Assembly: GCA_029260595.1 (NCBI GenBank)
Contig: JAJDCY010000024.1
Span: forward strand, 372,001 to 436,000
Direction: 5' to 3'
Origin: Phycisphaeraceae bacterium
GTDB taxonomy: Bacteria; Planctomycetota; Phycisphaerae; Phycisphaerales; Phycisphaeraceae
Length of the DNA stretch: 64,000 bases
A program made the translations under genes and the position numbers. Each line of letters opens with the position of its first letter. The stretch's first letter is position 1. The notes beneath the pieces were generated by a model. It saw only the letters and a list, made by a program, of their open reading frames with translations, did not search any database and was not told the origin of the DNA. Below, piece by piece: positions 41,708 through 52,959 of this stretch.

Positions 41708-42865
41708 ATGGGCCAGGACTTGACGTCGCCAAAACAACCCGCCGGGGCCATGGCCTACATGAGCCAACTCGACGGGCTTCGCGGCATCGCGATTGTCGGC
41801 CCGCTTCTGACGCATTTTCTGCCGGCGGATCACGCCCTCCGCACATCGGTTCCCTGGGGCGACATCGGCGTCGATCTGTTTTTCGTGCTCAGCGGGTTCC
41901 TGATCACCGCCATCCTGCTGCGTTGCCGCGACCTGACCGAAACCGGCAAGCAGGGCCTGGGCTTCACACTTGGCCGGTTCTACATCCGCCGGTTCCTGCG
42001 GATATTTCCCTTGTTCTATGCGCTCCTCGCAATCGCGGCTGTCCTCAACCTGGACGAAGTCCGCAACACCTTCTACTGGCACTTCCTCTACCTCTCCAAC
42101 ATTGTGATGACCATCCACGACCGTGGCTTCGGCCACGCGACACACTTCTGGTCGCTCGCCGTCGAGGAGCAGTTCTACCTCGTCTGGCCGCTCTTCATTC
42201 TCCTGGCACCCAAGCACAGGCTGATCCAGTTGACCGCGCTCATGGTCGTTCTGGCGATCATGTTCCGCTTGGGTGCGAGTGTGTTGCCGCTGCCCTGGTT
42301 GGCGCGGCGCATCCTCCCCATTGCGTGCGTCGATGCCCTTGGCCTGGGTTCGTTGCTCGCGCTCTACCGCGCCGACGCGTCGCACACGCGGGCGTTGACG
42401 CGGCTGACCAGCCTCGGCCTCCGAGTGGGCGCCCCGTTAACCGTCCTGTTAACGATCGTCGCGCCACTCCATGTGGCCGGCAGCGCTGCGCACATCCTGC
42501 TCGGCCGATTCGCTCACGGGCTGTTTTCGGTCTGGCTGATCCACCGCGCCGCAATCGGCTTCAACGGTGTCCCGGGGCTGATCCTCGGCCGCGGCCCGTT
42601 GCCGTATCTCGGCAAGATCACTTATGGCATCTATGTCATCCACCACTTTGTCCCCGAGGTCATGAAGAAGTTCATGCCCGGATACGATGCGTTCTCAAAC
42701 TGGCCGCTCACCGCTAAGTTCGCCGTTTGGACCGGGGTCTCGGTCGCGATTTCGGCTGTCAGTTGGCACCTGTTCGAGAGCCCGATCAACAATCTAAAAG
42801 CCAAATACCCCTACAAGAATCGCAAGAACGAACCGGGCGGCACCGTCCAGGCCGCTCCGCCGTAA
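41708..42865 (+). CDS. Acyltransferase 3 family membrane protein
   Basis: The 385-residue product has about ten hydrophobic helices. FLTHF, DLFFVLSGFLITAIL, RRFLRIFPLFYALL and FGHATHFWSLAVEEQFYLVWPL are classical acyltransferase-3 (OafA/NodX) motifs. Such enzymes O-acetylate surface sugars or peptidoglycan. The start is ATG 41708 (GGAG 9 bp upstream); a GTG start at 41660 is possible. The substrate cannot be told from sequence. Confidence 0.9.
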   Translation: MGQDLTSPKQPAGAMAYMSQLDGLRGIAIVGPLLTHFLPADHALRTSVPWGDIGVDLFFVLSGFLITAILLRCRDLTETGKQGLGFTLGRFYIRRFLRIFPLFYALLAIAAVLNLDEVRNTFYWHFLYLSNIVMTIHDRGFGHATHFWSLAVEEQFYLVWPLFILLAPKHRLIQLTALMVVLAIMFRLGASVLPLPWLARRILPIACVDALGLGSLLALYRADASHTRALTRLTSLGLRVGAPLTVLLTIVAPLHVAGSAAHILLGRFAHGLFSVWLIHRAAIGFNGVPGLILGRGPLPYLGKITYGIYVIHHFVPEVMKKFMPGYDAFSNWPLTAKFAVWTGVSVAISAVSWHLFESPINNLKAKYPYKNRKNEPGGTVQAAPP

Positions 42866-42946
42866 CAGTGCAGAACCCCCACTGTCGGTCGCGTGTCCCA
42901 TCGAGTACCTTCCAAGCGCTGAAGCTCACCCCAACCAGCGCCCGGC

Positions 42947-44215
42947 ATGCTCGACTTTTCCGATAAGCCGTACCAGTACTTCCCGCCGCGCGGCCTGGGT
43001 CTGTTCGCAACCGTGCTGACCCTCGGCAACCGCTGGTATTACCTGCCGCGCGTCCACAAGATCGCATCGGTCCAGATCACCCGCGCCGATCGCATCCAAC
43101 CGCTCGCAGCGGCCGGCGACCGGTTGATCTTCCTGCCGAACCACCCGTCACACAGCGACCCCGCCATCTGGATCGAGGCCCTGCGCATCGCCGGCCTCAA
43201 GACCCGCATCATGGCCGCATACGACGTCTTCCTGCGCAGCCGATTCAACGCCTGGGTCATGCAGTATCTTGGCGCGTTCTCCGTCGATCGCGAAGGCTCG
43301 GACCCACGCGGCATGGCACACGCGCGCGACACAATTATGAACGGGCGACGTGGGCTTACGATTTTTCCCGAGGGCAACGTCTACCTCCAGAACGACGCGG
43401 TCACCCCGTTACACGAGGGGGCCGCGATGATCGGCCTGCGCGCCGCGAAAGAACTCGCCGAACGAGGTACGCGAATCTGGGCCGTCCCCGTCTCCATCAA
43501 GCTCACCTACCTGGCCGATGCACAGCCGCGCGTCCTGGCCCTGCTCGCCGACCTCGAACGCGATCTCAAAGACGACTTGCCCGCCGCGCCCGTCGAGTCG
43601 TTCCCGCTGGCCCGCCTCCGCCGCGTCGCGACGGCGGCCCTGCACCGCAACCTGCGCCAGCGCGGCTTCGACATCCCGGCGCACGACGACCCAACCGAAC
43701 TAATCAACGCCACCGCCGAGTCGGTTCTCACCCGACTCGAATCGAAGATGGGTCAAGCCCCGCGCCCGCGCGATTCGCTGATCGACCGCGTCCGCCGCGC
43801 CCGCCGGGTGATCCACCAGGTCAGGCTCGACCCCGAGCGCACCGCCGACCACGCCCCCGCCCGCGTCTGGGCCGACGAAGCCATGCTCGCCTACCGCGTG
43901 CTCAGCTACACCGGCAACTACACCGCCTCCAATCCGACGCTCGATCGGTTCGCCGAGACCGTCAGCAAAGTCGCCGAGGACGTCTACAGCCAGGAGCCGA
44001 CGCCGCTCGGCCGGCGTGTTGCGATGGTGCGTTTTAACGACCCGATCGACCTGACCACCTACCTCGATTCCTTCAAACAGAAAGCTCGCCACGCCGTCCG
44101 CGACCTCACCGATGCGGTCGAAGAAGCCGTGCAGGACGGGATTGACCGACTCAATCAGGCCAATCCTCACCCCGGCGGTTCGATCCACCTCGGATCCGCA
44201 GCCGACACGATTTGA
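42947..44215 (+). CDS. PlsC-type acyltransferase with extended C-terminus
   Basis: The 422-residue product has the lysophosphatidic acid acyltransferase motifs LIFLPNHPSHSDPAIW (H-x4-D, catalytic) and GLTIFPEGNVYL (substrate site). It probably acylates a glycerolipid or related carrier at the membrane. The last 170 residues are a helical extension that I cannot assign. The gene begins 81 bp after the acyltransferase-3 gene on the same strand. Confidence 0.86.
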   Translation: MLDFSDKPYQYFPPRGLGLFATVLTLGNRWYYLPRVHKIASVQITRADRIQPLAAAGDRLIFLPNHPSHSDPAIWIEALRIAGLKTRIMAAYDVFLRSRFNAWVMQYLGAFSVDREGSDPRGMAHARDTIMNGRRGLTIFPEGNVYLQNDAVTPLHEGAAMIGLRAAKELAERGTRIWAVPVSIKLTYLADAQPRVLALLADLERDLKDDLPAAPVESFPLARLRRVATAALHRNLRQRGFDIPAHDDPTELINATAESVLTRLESKMGQAPRPRDSLIDRVRRARRVIHQVRLDPERTADHAPARVWADEAMLAYRVLSYTGNYTASNPTLDRFAETVSKVAEDVYSQEPTPLGRRVAMVRFNDPIDLTTYLDSFKQKARHAVRDLTDAVEEAVQDGIDRLNQANPHPGGSIHLGSAADTI

Positions 44216-44250
44216 CCCGGTACACATAGGCACATTCGACGCATCGACGA

Positions 44251-44279
44251 TTGACTCGACTTCGCGAGCCCACTAGAGT
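44251..44279 (+). promoter_or_regulatory. Candidate promoter of ilvC
   Basis: TTGACT (44251-44256), a 17-bp spacer and TAGAGT (44274-44279). A transcript from here would have a leader of about 84 bases. Confidence 0.55.
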
Positions 44280-44369
44280 CCAGCCCTCCGTTTCGCGGCT
44301 GTCGCAGCCTCGCCGGATCCAAACAAAACACCGCACCCCAATCGCGGCCGACCCAGCCAGGAGAGACAC

Positions 44370-45374
44370 ATGGCCATCGAAACCCTTTACGACAAAGACG
44401 GTTCCATCGACGCGCTCAGCGGCAAGACCGTGGCCGTCCTCGGATACGGCTCGCAAGGCCACGCCCACGCTCAGAACCTGCGCGACTCCGGGGTCAACGT
44501 GATCGTCGCCAACCGGCCCGACTCGGCCAATGGCAAGCTCGCGAAAACCAACGGGTTCGACCCGCTCTCCGTCGCCGATGCGGTGAAGAAAGCCGACGTG
44601 GTCATCATCGCGCTGCCCGACGAGGTTCAGCCCGATGTCTACGAGGCCTCGATCAAGCCCAACCTGCGACCCGGCATGACGCTCGGCTGGACGCACGGTT
44701 TTAACGTCCACTTCAAGACAATCGTCCCGCCGGTAGATGTGGACGTGATCATGGTCGCCCCCAAAGGCCCCGGCCACACGGTGCGCGGCGAGTTCGAAGG
44801 CGGTGGGGGGGTGCCCTGCCTGCTGTCGGTCCACCAGGACGCATCGGGCAATGCCCGCGGCACCGCGCTCGCTTGGGCGATCGGCGTTGGCGGCGGGCGC
44901 AGCGGCGTGCTGGTCTGCACGTTCAAGGACGAATGCGAAACGGATCTGTTCGGCGAGCAAGCCGTGCTGTGTGGCGGTTTGAGCGAGATGATCAAGACCG
45001 GTTTCGAGGTTCTGACCGAAGCCGGCTACCCCGAGGAGATGGCCTACTTCGAGGTCTGCCACGAGCTCAAGCTGATCATCAATCTGATCGAGCGCGGCGG
45101 GCTCAACTACATGCGATACTCGATCAGCAACACCGCCGAGTTCGGCGACTACCACACCGGCCCGAAGATCGTCAACGACCAGACCCGCGCCGCCATGAAG
45201 CAGGTTCTGGCCGACATCCAGTCCGGCCAGTTCGCCAAGACCTTCCGCGACGACTACGCCAACGGCTTCAAGTGGTTCAAGGCCCAGCGCGAGAAAGACC
45301 ACAGCCACCCGGTCGAGAAAACCGGCAAAAGACTCCGCGCCCTGATGCCCTGGCTCAACCCGGTTGAGATGTAG
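44370..45374 (+). CDS. ilvC: Ketol-acid reductoisomerase
   Basis: Second enzyme of valine, leucine and isoleucine synthesis. It moves an alkyl group in acetolactate and reduces it with NADPH and Mg2+. The 334-residue class I form has VLGYGSQGHAHAQNLRDSG (NADPH loop, about residues 21-39), VVIIALPDEVQPDVY, MVAPKGPGHTVR and EMAYFEVCHELKLI. AGGAGAG precedes the start by 5 bp. No other ilv gene is nearby. Confidence 0.98.
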   Translation: MAIETLYDKDGSIDALSGKTVAVLGYGSQGHAHAQNLRDSGVNVIVANRPDSANGKLAKTNGFDPLSVADAVKKADVVIIALPDEVQPDVYEASIKPNLRPGMTLGWTHGFNVHFKTIVPPVDVDVIMVAPKGPGHTVRGEFEGGGGVPCLLSVHQDASGNARGTALAWAIGVGGGRSGVLVCTFKDECETDLFGEQAVLCGGLSEMIKTGFEVLTEAGYPEEMAYFEVCHELKLIINLIERGGLNYMRYSISNTAEFGDYHTGPKIVNDQTRAAMKQVLADIQSGQFAKTFRDDYANGFKWFKAQREKDHSHPVEKTGKRLRALMPWLNPVEM

Positions 45375-45794
45375 GCGTCGCCGACGAAGATGGCGCCACA
45401 CGGGCGGGGCAGAGGCCCGTTATGCCAGACCGCAAGGTCGGCGAACCGTATAAAAAAAACTTCAAAAAGTGCCCGGTGAGGGGTTGAAACGCCGAGGTAA
45501 TTTGGTAGATTAGTAGCAACATCTATCGATGTTCTAGTAGGCCATTCGGCCGACCGTTCGGTGAAATCAGTCTGTTGGGCGGAAGAGAAACCAGCTCGTC
45601 CCACCAGGCAAGACAACGGCAGAAACGTTCAGCCCGTGTGAGGGGTCCGATCCGTCGATCGTCTCTAAGCGCGTGAATCGTTTCTACACGTGACAAGCGT
45701 ACAAGCGCCGACGCGCTGGTTGTGTCTGTGCAGCTATCAGTCTATCTGTCGCAATAGTTCGAACACCGTCTCGAAATCATTTTAAGGAGAATCC
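45375..45794 (+). promoter_or_regulatory. 420-bp intergenic region with a candidate promoter and long leader
   Basis: At 45484-45511 there is TTGAAA, a 16-bp spacer and TAGATT, a candidate promoter for the PEP-CTERM gene at 45795. It would give a leader of about 275 bases. A weak hairpin (ACGGGC with GCCCGT) follows ilvC at about 45399-45420 but has no T-run. I see no open frame or known RNA family here. Confidence 0.4.
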
Positions 45795-46691
45795 ATGAAC
45801 GTCAGACCCATTGTCACAGCCTTGCTGGTCGCCGCGGCCGTATCCGTCCTCGCCCCCAACGCTCACGCGGTCAAGCTCTACAACCAGGGATTTGAAGTCG
45901 ACGTCTCCGATTGGGATAGCTTCCTGCCCGGCATTGCTGCGCCGGTCCGGGTGCCCACAGGCACCAACGGCATCCCCTCGTCCGCAGGCGTGTTTCATGC
46001 TGAACTCAGCCCCGGCGCCGGCCTGAACAGCGGCGTGACCGGTGGCGTGACACGGTGGGGCGGATACAACCTGATCCCCGGCAACACGGCAAGCGTCCCG
46101 GGCGTGCCGTTTCCCTCGGCCGGTTATTCAACCTCGCTCGATATCTACCTGGACGTAGACGGCGGATTCGCCAATGACACCCGCGTCGATTTCAGCTCCG
46201 CGATCAACAGGACCTCGACTGGGGCCCACCTGCGAGACTTCGCGTTTCATCTCGGTTTTTATGACGACGCAACCGGTCCGGGTGCCGGGACCGATCGGTT
46301 TGTGATCAGCGCCAGCAATACCCCAGGCCGGGCGAACAGCTTCCCCAAAAACCCCGGCCGTGACCCCATTGCGATCGACACCACAGGCTGGTATACCTTC
46401 GAGCATCACTTCCGCAACGCCGCGGGCGTACTCGCGGTTGACCTGGTCCTGCTCGACTCGTCCAGCACCGTTCTCAACACCTGGACACTTAGCGATCTTA
46501 CGGACACGATCCCCGGCATCGTCAGCGCGAACCGATACGGGTGGGTGCTCAACAACGAGTTCTCGCTGCTCGCAGTAGACGAGGCCATGCTCATCGTCAA
46601 CGATGTTGTCCCCGAACCGATCACCGCGACCCTGGGGTTGATCGGTCTGGGCGGGATGGCGATCGCCACGCGACGGCGACGATCGGCCTGA
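45795..46691 (+). CDS. PEP-CTERM secreted protein, unknown function
   Basis: The 298-residue product has a signal peptide (LLVAAAVSVLAPNAHA), then a beta-sandwich-like region (GFEVDVSDWDSF, YSTSLDIYLDVDGGF, WYTFEHHFRNAAGVLAVDLVLLDS) that looks like a carbohydrate-binding or LamG-type fold. The C-terminus is VPEPITATLGLIGLGGMAIA and RRRRSA. AAGGAG lies 7 bp before the ATG. A terminator follows at 46799. Confidence 0.88.
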   Translation: MNVRPIVTALLVAAAVSVLAPNAHAVKLYNQGFEVDVSDWDSFLPGIAAPVRVPTGTNGIPSSAGVFHAELSPGAGLNSGVTGGVTRWGGYNLIPGNTASVPGVPFPSAGYSTSLDIYLDVDGGFANDTRVDFSSAINRTSTGAHLRDFAFHLGFYDDATGPGAGTDRFVISASNTPGRANSFPKNPGRDPIAIDTTGWYTFEHHFRNAAGVLAVDLVLLDSSSTVLNTWTLSDLTDTIPGIVSANRYGWVLNNEFSLLAVDEAMLIVNDVVPEPITATLGLIGLGGMAIATRRRRSA

Positions 46692-46798
46692 CGAGATCGG
46701 CTTTGGGTGTGGACGGCTTTGACGGCGCGAGCTCGCCGATCAGTTCCCGCCACAACACCCAACGCAACTCGAACTAATGACAACGAAGCTCCACGACG

Positions 46799-46830
46799 CC
46801 GGGCGGTCAAACCGCCCGGTGTTATTGTTA
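46799..46830 (+). terminator. Rho-independent terminator
   Basis: A 9-bp perfect stem (CCGGGCGGT with ACCGCCCGG) around the loop CAA, followed by TGTTATTGTTA, a T-rich but imperfect tail. It lies about 110 bp after the PEP-CTERM gene. Confidence 0.65.
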
Positions 46831-46910
46831 TGGCCCAGTATCTTCTCGCAACCGGCCCAGTCTTCAATCAGTCGTTGGCCGATAGGTCTACGTCGGCCTA
46901 GGATGCCACG

Positions 46911-49517
46911 ATGGTTCGACCCGCTCTAATAAACAGCAGGATCGCACGGCTGCTCGTCTCGGCCTTGCTTGTCGGAGTCTTTGTTATGCCACAGCCCACC
47001 GCCGAGTCCAAGCCGCCCGTCCACCCGCACGAAGCCGAACTAAAAAACCCCGACGGTTCATGGAAATACACCAACTCGCTCATCAACGAGACCAGCCCGT
47101 ATCTGCTCCAGCATGCGCACAACCCGGTCGACTGGATGCCCTGGGGCCAAAAAGCCTTCGACACCGCCCGGCGAACCGGCAAGCCGATCTTCCTGAGCAT
47201 CGGGTACTCGACCTGCTACTGGTGCCACGTCATGGAGCGGCAGGTCTTCGAGAACCCCAAGCTCGCCGCGCTCGCCAACGAACACTTCGTCTGCATCAAG
47301 GTCGATCGCGAGGAGCGCCCCGATGTCGACGACCTCTACATGGCCGCGACGCAGATGATGACCGGTCACGGCGGTTGGCCGATGAGTGTCTTCCTCACCC
47401 CGCCGGGTGCCGCCGGCCCTGACGATCCCGGCCTGCAGCCGTTCTGGGCGGGCACCTACATCCCGCCCGAACCCAAGCAGGGGATGCCCGGCTTCGCCCA
47501 GATCGTCCAGGGCCTGTCCACCGCGTGGAGGATGCAGCAGGAACAGGTGATCGAGCAAGCCCAGCGCGTCACTGACGGCGTGTCCGAGCACCTGTCTCGC
47601 CGCGACCGCGACGTCGCGTTGCGGCCGGAGCTGATCCAGGCCGCGGCGAACCAGCTCGCGCAGATGTTCGACACCAAACACGGCGGTTTCGGCCAGGCCC
47701 CCAAGTTCCCTCAGCCGAACAACCTCCTGTTCCTGATCAAGATTTACCGAAATAACCCCAACGAAGCGCTATGGCGAGAGATCGCGCGCACGCTCGAGCA
47801 CATGGCTCGCGGCGGGATGTACGACCAGGTCGGCGGCGGGTTCCACCGCTATTCGACCGACGAAAAATGGCTCGTCCCCCACTTCGAGAAGATGCTCTAC
47901 GACAATGCGCAGCTTCTCGAGGTCTACCTGATCGCGCATGAGACCCGCCCGGACCCGGCCGACCCCGATCTGTATGCGCGTGTCGCCCGCGAGACCTGCG
48001 AGTACGTACTCCGCGAGATGACCGAGCCAGACGATCAGCCGACGGCCGGCGTGTTCTGGTCGGCCCAGGATGCCGAAGTCGATGCACGCGAGGGGCTGAA
48101 CTATCTCTGGACACCGGCACAGGTCCGCGACGCGATCGTGGATCGGGCGTTGGCCAGCCTGGCCCAGAGCCTCTACGGGCTCGATCGCGGGACGAACTTC
48201 CAGGACCCGCACCACGGCGATGAGCCGCCACGCAACGTCCTGTACCTGCCACGCCGCTTGGACGAACTCGCCAACAGCCAGGAAACCACACTGACCAGGT
48301 TGGCCGACCAGCGCCGCGAAATCAACCGCCTCCTGCTCGCCATCCGCGACCAGCGCAAACAGCCCGGCACCGACGACAAAACAATTGTCGCGTGGAACGG
48401 GATGATGATCGCCGGCTTCGCCCGCGCCGGGCGGGTGCTCGATGAGCCTCGCTACACCGCCGCGGCCGAGCGCGCGGCGACGGTCATCCTCGACCACATG
48501 TGGGTGCAGCCGGACGCGAATGCACCACGCCAGTTGCTGCGAACCATGCGGCGAGGCGAAGCGAAGATCCCTGCATTTCTCGAGGACTACGCCTACCTCA
48601 CCCACGGTCTGCTCGAGCTGGCCCGCGCGAGCGAACCCGATGAGTCGACCGGGTGGATCGACACCGCCAAGCAACTGATGAGCGAAGCCGACCAGCTATT
48701 CAGCGCACAGGCCGACCGAGGTGGCGGGTACTACGACACACGTGCGGATCAACCCGACCTGCTTGTGCGCACGATCGCGACCTACGACGGCGCGATCCCC
48801 TCGGCCAACAGCCAGATGGCGCACAACCTGATCACGCTGAGCGAGCTGACCGGTGACCGCGCCTACCTCGACCGCGCCGTCAACGATCTGAGGGCCTTCG
48901 CCGGCGCGATGACCCGCAACGGCGCCGGCATGGCCCACATGCACCACGCGCTCTTAAGGGCGCTCGAATCAGCACCCAAACAAGATTTTCAACCCGCCGG
49001 TGGCGCAGCGACTGATCAATCCGCCGAGACCGACACGACGATATTCGATATGAAACATCCCGGCCCACCCGCGGCCGGCGATGTCACAGTCAGCGCAACG
49101 ACGTTTCGCGTGGACCCATCCGGCGCGTTCGCGGCCGGCACGGTGGCAATCGTGATCCCCGATGGTTACCACCTGAACGGCCCGTCCGGCGCACAACAAG
49201 GCCTGATCCCAACCGCGATCAAGGCAGAGGCCGCGGCCGACGGTGTGCGCACGATACGCGTTGAGGCCCGTTACCCCGACGCCATAGAAAAGGTCTTCCC
49301 TTACGCGGATCAACCCCTTCGCGTGTACGAAGAGCGGGTTGAGATTCCCGTGGTCCTGCGCTGGTCGAATGATCCCGACCCCCAGCGCGACGCGGATGCA
49401 GCGAGCACAGTGCCTGACGCGGCGGTGCTGCTCGTCACCTATCAGGCATGCAGTGATACGGCCTGCCTGGCGCCCAGCACGGTCCGCCTGTCGGTGAGGA
49501 TCGAGCCCAATCCCTAA
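46911..49517 (+). CDS. DUF255 thioredoxin-like protein fused to a DsbD-N-like domain
   Basis: The 868-residue product starts with a signal-like helix. Residues 50-220 form the DUF255/YyaL thioredoxin-like domain: [18 protein letters not shown] and [16 protein letters not shown] (Cys102, Cys105). The middle (to about 690) is an alpha-barrel region with [10 protein letters not shown] and [15 protein letters not shown], as in the YyaL/SPATA20 family. The last 140 residues (from about 727) resemble the periplasmic N-terminal domain of Dsb[10 protein letters not shown] and [17 protein letters not shown], with two Cys. That domain accepts electrons in DsbD. The combination suggests a secreted thiol-redox protein. 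No DsbD membrane domain is in the window. Confidence 0.85.
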   Translation: MVRPALINSRIARLLVSALLVGVFVMPQPTAESKPPVHPHEAELKNPDGSWKYTNSLINETSPYLLQHAHNPVDWMPWGQKAFDTARRTGKPIFLSIGYSTCYWCHVMERQVFENPKLAALANEHFVCIKVDREERPDVDDLYMAATQMMTGHGGWPMSVFLTPPGAAGPDDPGLQPFWAGTYIPPEPKQGMPGFAQIVQGLSTAWRMQQEQVIEQAQRVTDGVSEHLSRRDRDVALRPELIQAAANQLAQMFDTKHGGFGQAPKFPQPNNLLFLIKIYRNNPNEALWREIARTLEHMARGGMYDQVGGGFHRYSTDEKWLVPHFEKMLYDNAQLLEVYLIAHETRPDPADPDLYARVARETCEYVLREMTEPDDQPTAGVFWSAQDAEVDAREGLNYLWTPAQVRDAIVDRALASLAQSLYGLDRGTNFQDPHHGDEPPRNVLYLPRRLDELANSQETTLTRLADQRREINRLLLAIRDQRKQPGTDDKTIVAWNGMMIAGFARAGRVLDEPRYTAAAERAATVILDHMWVQPDANAPRQLLRTMRRGEAKIPAFLEDYAYLTHGLLELARASEPDESTGWIDTAKQLMSEADQLFSAQADRGGGYYDTRADQPDLLVRTIATYDGAIPSANSQMAHNLITLSELTGDRAYLDRAVNDLRAFAGAMTRNGAGMAHMHHALLRALESAPKQDFQPAGGAATDQSAETDTTIFDMKHPGPPAAGDVTVSATTFRVDPSGAFAAGTVAIVIPDGYHLNGPSGAQQGLIPTAIKAEAAADGVRTIRVEARYPDAIEKVFPYADQPLRVYEERVEIPVVLRWSNDPDPQRDADAASTVPDAAVLLVTYQACSDTACLAPSTVRLSVRIEPNP

Positions 49518-49583
49518 CGTGATCTGGATCGGACTCCGCGTGGTGGTGGAAGCCACGATAGACCGATGCGTCGAGAACCCGGA

Positions 49584-49612
49584 TTGGCAGCGTTCCGCGC
49601 GGGCAGTACTAT
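49584..49612 (+). promoter_or_regulatory. Candidate promoter of rpsR
   Basis: TTGGCA (49584-49589), a 17-bp spacer and TACTAT (49607-49612), about 88 bp before the start codon of rpsR. Confidence 0.45.
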
Positions 49613-49700
49613 ACAAGATTGTCGCGGGAGCACCGCGAATTGAGACTCGCCGCCCCGGCCGGTGTGTCGGGGCTACTAACCCAAGGCGGAGCATTCAAGC

Positions 49701-49943
49701 ATGGCTGATTTCAACCGATTCGGAGCAGCACCCCGCGTCAAGGTCGTCAAGACCTCCACTACGGGCACGCTTTATGTCGATTACCTCGACACCGAGGACC
49801 TGCGGCGGCTACTGACACCCAATGGCAAGATCCAAAGCCGCAAGCGAACCGGGATGACCGCCCGTGAGCAGCGCCTGGCCGCTCAAGCGATCAAGCGCGC
49901 ACGGTATATGGCCTTGCTGCCGTTCACCTCGGCAACGCTCTAG
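49701..49943 (+). CDS. rpsR: 30S ribosomal protein bS18
   Basis: This 80-residue protein of the small subunit platform has the S18 pattern [38 protein letters not shown] and [10 protein letters not shown]. In most bacteria rpsR lies between rpsF/ssb and rplI; here it stands alone, between the DUF255 gene and uvrA. The start codon ATG 49701 is preceded by GGCGGAG 8 bp upstream. Confidence 0.96.
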   Translation: MADFNRFGAAPRVKVVKTSTTGTLYVDYLDTEDLRRLLTPNGKIQSRKRTGMTAREQRLAAQAIKRARYMALLPFTSATL

Positions 49944-50021
49944 CGGCGCCCGGATTGCGACAGTGGGTCGGTGGCAGTTGGCGGTGGAGTATTGAGGCGG
50001 GGAGAACCTCGCTCTTTTCCG

Positions 50022-52937
50022 ATGGCATCTAGAACGATCTCGATCCGCGGCGCCCGGGAGCACAACCTCCAGAGCGTGGATGTCGATATCCCGCGCGACC
50101 AACTGGTTGTCGTGACCGGCCTGTCGGGCAGCGGAAAGAGCAGCCTGGCCTTCGACACGATCTATGCCGAGGGCCAGCGAAAGTACGTCGAGAGTCTCTC
50201 GGCCTACGCCCGTCAGTTCCTCGATCAACTGCAAAAACCGGACATCGATTCGATCGAGGGCCTACCGCCGACGATCGCGATCGAGCAGCGCGCGGTTTCG
50301 CGCAACCCGCGCTCCACCGTTGCGACGACCACCGAGGTCTACGACTACCTGCGGCTGCTCTTCGCCCGCGTCGGTCAGCCACACTGCTGGCATACCGACG
50401 AGAAGGGGCATGTCTGTGGGCTGCCGATCAGCGGGCAGTCCGCGACGCAGATTGTCGATCAGGTCTGGGCGATGCCCGAGGGCACACGGCTGATGGTGCT
50501 GTCGCCCCTGGTCCGCGGCAAGAAGGGACAACACCGCGAGGTCCTGGCCGGGATGGCCAAGCAAGGCTTTGTCCGCGCAAGGATCAACGGCGAGGTGATC
50601 GATCTTCGCCACAGCGGCGCCGACCAGGTCAAGCTCGCACGCTACCAGGCACACAACATCGAAGCCGTCATCGATCGCATCGTCATCAAACGCGACGGCG
50701 ATGACTCGGTCCGCGCCCGCCTGGCCGACTCCATCGAGTTAGCGCTAAAGCTCGCAGGCGGCCTGGTGATCATCAACGTTCTGGAGCAACCGGGTAATGG
50801 CGACTCGGTTGCGCCGGTCGGCGACACAACATTCAGCGAGCACTACGCGTGCGCCGAACACCCCGAGTGCGGTCTTGAGGGTCTTGAGCCGAGGCTGTTC
50901 AGTTTCAATAGCCCCTATGGCGCCTGCCCGTCATGCGGCGGGCTCGGCACGATCATGGAGTTCGATGCGGACCTGATTGTCGGCGACGACACCCTGGGGC
51001 TTTCCGAGGGCGCGATCGAGGCGTGGCGGCGGCACGGCAAGCGGATGAACATCTATTACAGCCGCATCATCCGTCGGTTCTGCCGTGACTTCGGCGTCGA
51101 CGCCAAGGCTCCTTACAAGACACTCTCGAAGACGATCAAACGCATCCTGATGCGCGGAACACGTCCAGGTGATGAGACAAAGTACGGCACCCACTTCGAG
51201 GGCGTGCTCCCAAACCTGCACCGCCGGTGGGACAGCACCGACAGCGAGTACGTCAAGGCCCGGCTGCACCAGTATCTTTCCGAGTCACCGTGCGAGGCCT
51301 GCGGCGGTGCACGGCTGCGCTCCGAGTCGCTCAATGTTCGTTTGCCTTCGCGCAAGAACGACCCGGTCAACATCGCGACGCTGACCGGAATGACGATTAG
51401 CCGGGCGATCGAGTACATCGCACAGATCCAGCTCAACGACGAGCAACGCCAGATCGCCGAACCGATTCTCAAAGAGGTCGCGGCGCGGCTGGGTTTCATG
51501 CAGAGCGTTGGCCTGGGCTACCTGACGCTCGACCGGGCGACGGGCACGCTGTCCGGCGGTGAGGCGCAGCGCATCCGATTGGCCACGCAGGTCGGGTCGG
51601 GCCTGGTCGGTTGCTGCTACGTACTCGATGAGCCCACGATTGGGCTGCACCAGCGCGACAACGACCGGCTGATTGGGACGCTGCGCCAACTGACCGACAT
51701 CGGCAACACCGTGCTGGTCGTCGAGCACGACGAAGACACCATCCGCGCTGCCGACTGGCTCGTGGACATCGGGCCGGGCCCGGGGCGACACGGCGGGCGC
51801 GTCGTCGCGGCGGGAACTGTCGCGGAGGTCGAGCAGGTTGCCGATTCCATCACTGCGCAGTTCCTAACGGGGCGCCGGCAGATCGCCACACCCGAAGTAC
51901 GCCGCACCTTGGACCACCGCAAGCCGTTGATCGTGCGTGGCGCCCGACAGAACAACCTCAAGTCGATCGACGCGAGCTTCCCGCTTGGCGGGATTATCTG
52001 CGTGACCGGCGTGTCGGGCTCCGGCAAGAGCACACTGGTGAATCAGATCCTGCTGCGCGCGTTACGCCGACACCTGTACGGCTCGCGCGAGAAGCCGGGC
52101 ACGCACGACCGCATGAACGGGTGGAAATCAATCGACCGGGTGATCGAGGTCGATCAATCCCCGATTGGGCGCACGCCCCGGTCGAATCCCGCGACCTACA
52201 CCGGCGCGTTCGACGCGGTGCGTCAGGTCTTCACCCAGACCAAGGAGTCGAAGATGCGCGGGTACAAGCCCGGGCGGTTCAGCTTCAACGTCAAGGGCGG
52301 GCGCTGCGAGGCCTGCCAGGGTCAGGGGACCAAGAAGATCGAGATGCACTTCCTCCCGGATGTGTACGTCACCTGTGAGCAGTGTGGCGGCAAACGCTAC
52401 AACCGCGAGACGTTGGAGGTCCGCTACCGTGGCAAGTCGATTGCGGACGTGATCGACATGACGGTTGAGGACGCGCTTGACTTCTTCGAGAACTTCCCCG
52501 TCATCAAGCGCATGCTAGAAGCGTTGCGCGATGTCGGGCTAAGCTACATGCAACTCGGGCAGAGCTCGATCACACTCTCCGGCGGCGAGGCTCAGCGAGT
52601 CAAGCTCGCAACTGAACTCGGCAAGCGCTCCACCGGGCACACGCTGTATGTACTCGACGAGCCGACCACCGGCCTGCATATGGCTGACATCGAGATGCTC
52701 CTGGGTGTGCTCGCCCGCCTGGCCGACCAGGGCAACACGCTAATCGTGATTGAACACCACTTGGACGTGATCAAGTGCGCTGATTGGGTGATTGATCTCG
52801 GTCCGGAAGGTGGTGACGGTGGAGGGACGATCGTCGCAGAGGGCACGCCCGAAGCCATCGCCGAAGTTGAGGCGTCTTATACCGGTGCGGCGCTGCAACG
52901 CCACCTGTCGATGGCGTTGGCGGAGGCCGTGGGTTGA
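50022..52937 (+). CDS. uvrA: UvrABC excinuclease subunit A
   Basis: Damage-recognising ATPase of nucleotide excision repair. From the ATG at 50022 (971 residues) the two ABC modules are complete: GLSGSGKSS (about residue 33), the first zinc finger (CAEHPEC and CPSCGG), [14 protein letters not shown], then GVSGSGKST (about residue 660), a second zinc finger (CEACQGQG and CEQCGGKR) and [15 protein letters not shown]. The frame is open from a GTG at 49971, but the added 17 residues do not look conserved. It converges on a PEP-CTERM gene with a 22-bp gap. Confidence 0.98.
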   Translation: MASRTISIRGAREHNLQSVDVDIPRDQLVVVTGLSGSGKSSLAFDTIYAEGQRKYVESLSAYARQFLDQLQKPDIDSIEGLPPTIAIEQRAVSRNPRSTVATTTEVYDYLRLLFARVGQPHCWHTDEKGHVCGLPISGQSATQIVDQVWAMPEGTRLMVLSPLVRGKKGQHREVLAGMAKQGFVRARINGEVIDLRHSGADQVKLARYQAHNIEAVIDRIVIKRDGDDSVRARLADSIELALKLAGGLVIINVLEQPGNGDSVAPVGDTTFSEHYACAEHPECGLEGLEPRLFSFNSPYGACPSCGGLGTIMEFDADLIVGDDTLGLSEGAIEAWRRHGKRMNIYYSRIIRRFCRDFGVDAKAPYKTLSKTIKRILMRGTRPGDETKYGTHFEGVLPNLHRRWDSTDSEYVKARLHQYLSESPCEACGGARLRSESLNVRLPSRKNDPVNIATLTGMTISRAIEYIAQIQLNDEQRQIAEPILKEVAARLGFMQSVGLGYLTLDRATGTLSGGEAQRIRLATQVGSGLVGCCYVLDEPTIGLHQRDNDRLIGTLRQLTDIGNTVLVVEHDEDTIRAADWLVDIGPGPGRHGGRVVAAGTVAEVEQVADSITAQFLTGRRQIATPEVRRTLDHRKPLIVRGARQNNLKSIDASFPLGGIICVTGVSGSGKSTLVNQILLRALRRHLYGSREKPGTHDRMNGWKSIDRVIEVDQSPIGRTPRSNPATYTGAFDAVRQVFTQTKESKMRGYKPGRFSFNVKGGRCEACQGQGTKKIEMHFLPDVYVTCEQCGGKRYNRETLEVRYRGKSIADVIDMTVEDALDFFENFPVIKRMLEALRDVGLSYMQLGQSSITLSGGEAQRVKLATELGKRSTGHTLYVLDEPTTGLHMADIEMLLGVLARLADQGNTLIVIEHHLDVIKCADWVIDLGPEGGDGGGTIVAEGTPEAIAEVEASYTGAALQRHLSMALAEAVG

Positions 52938-52959
52938 CGTTGGCAGGTGCGTCGAGAGA

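Noticed and set aside
45399-45420. Hairpin after ilvC as a terminator
   Set aside because: The stem is only 6 bp and no T-run follows.
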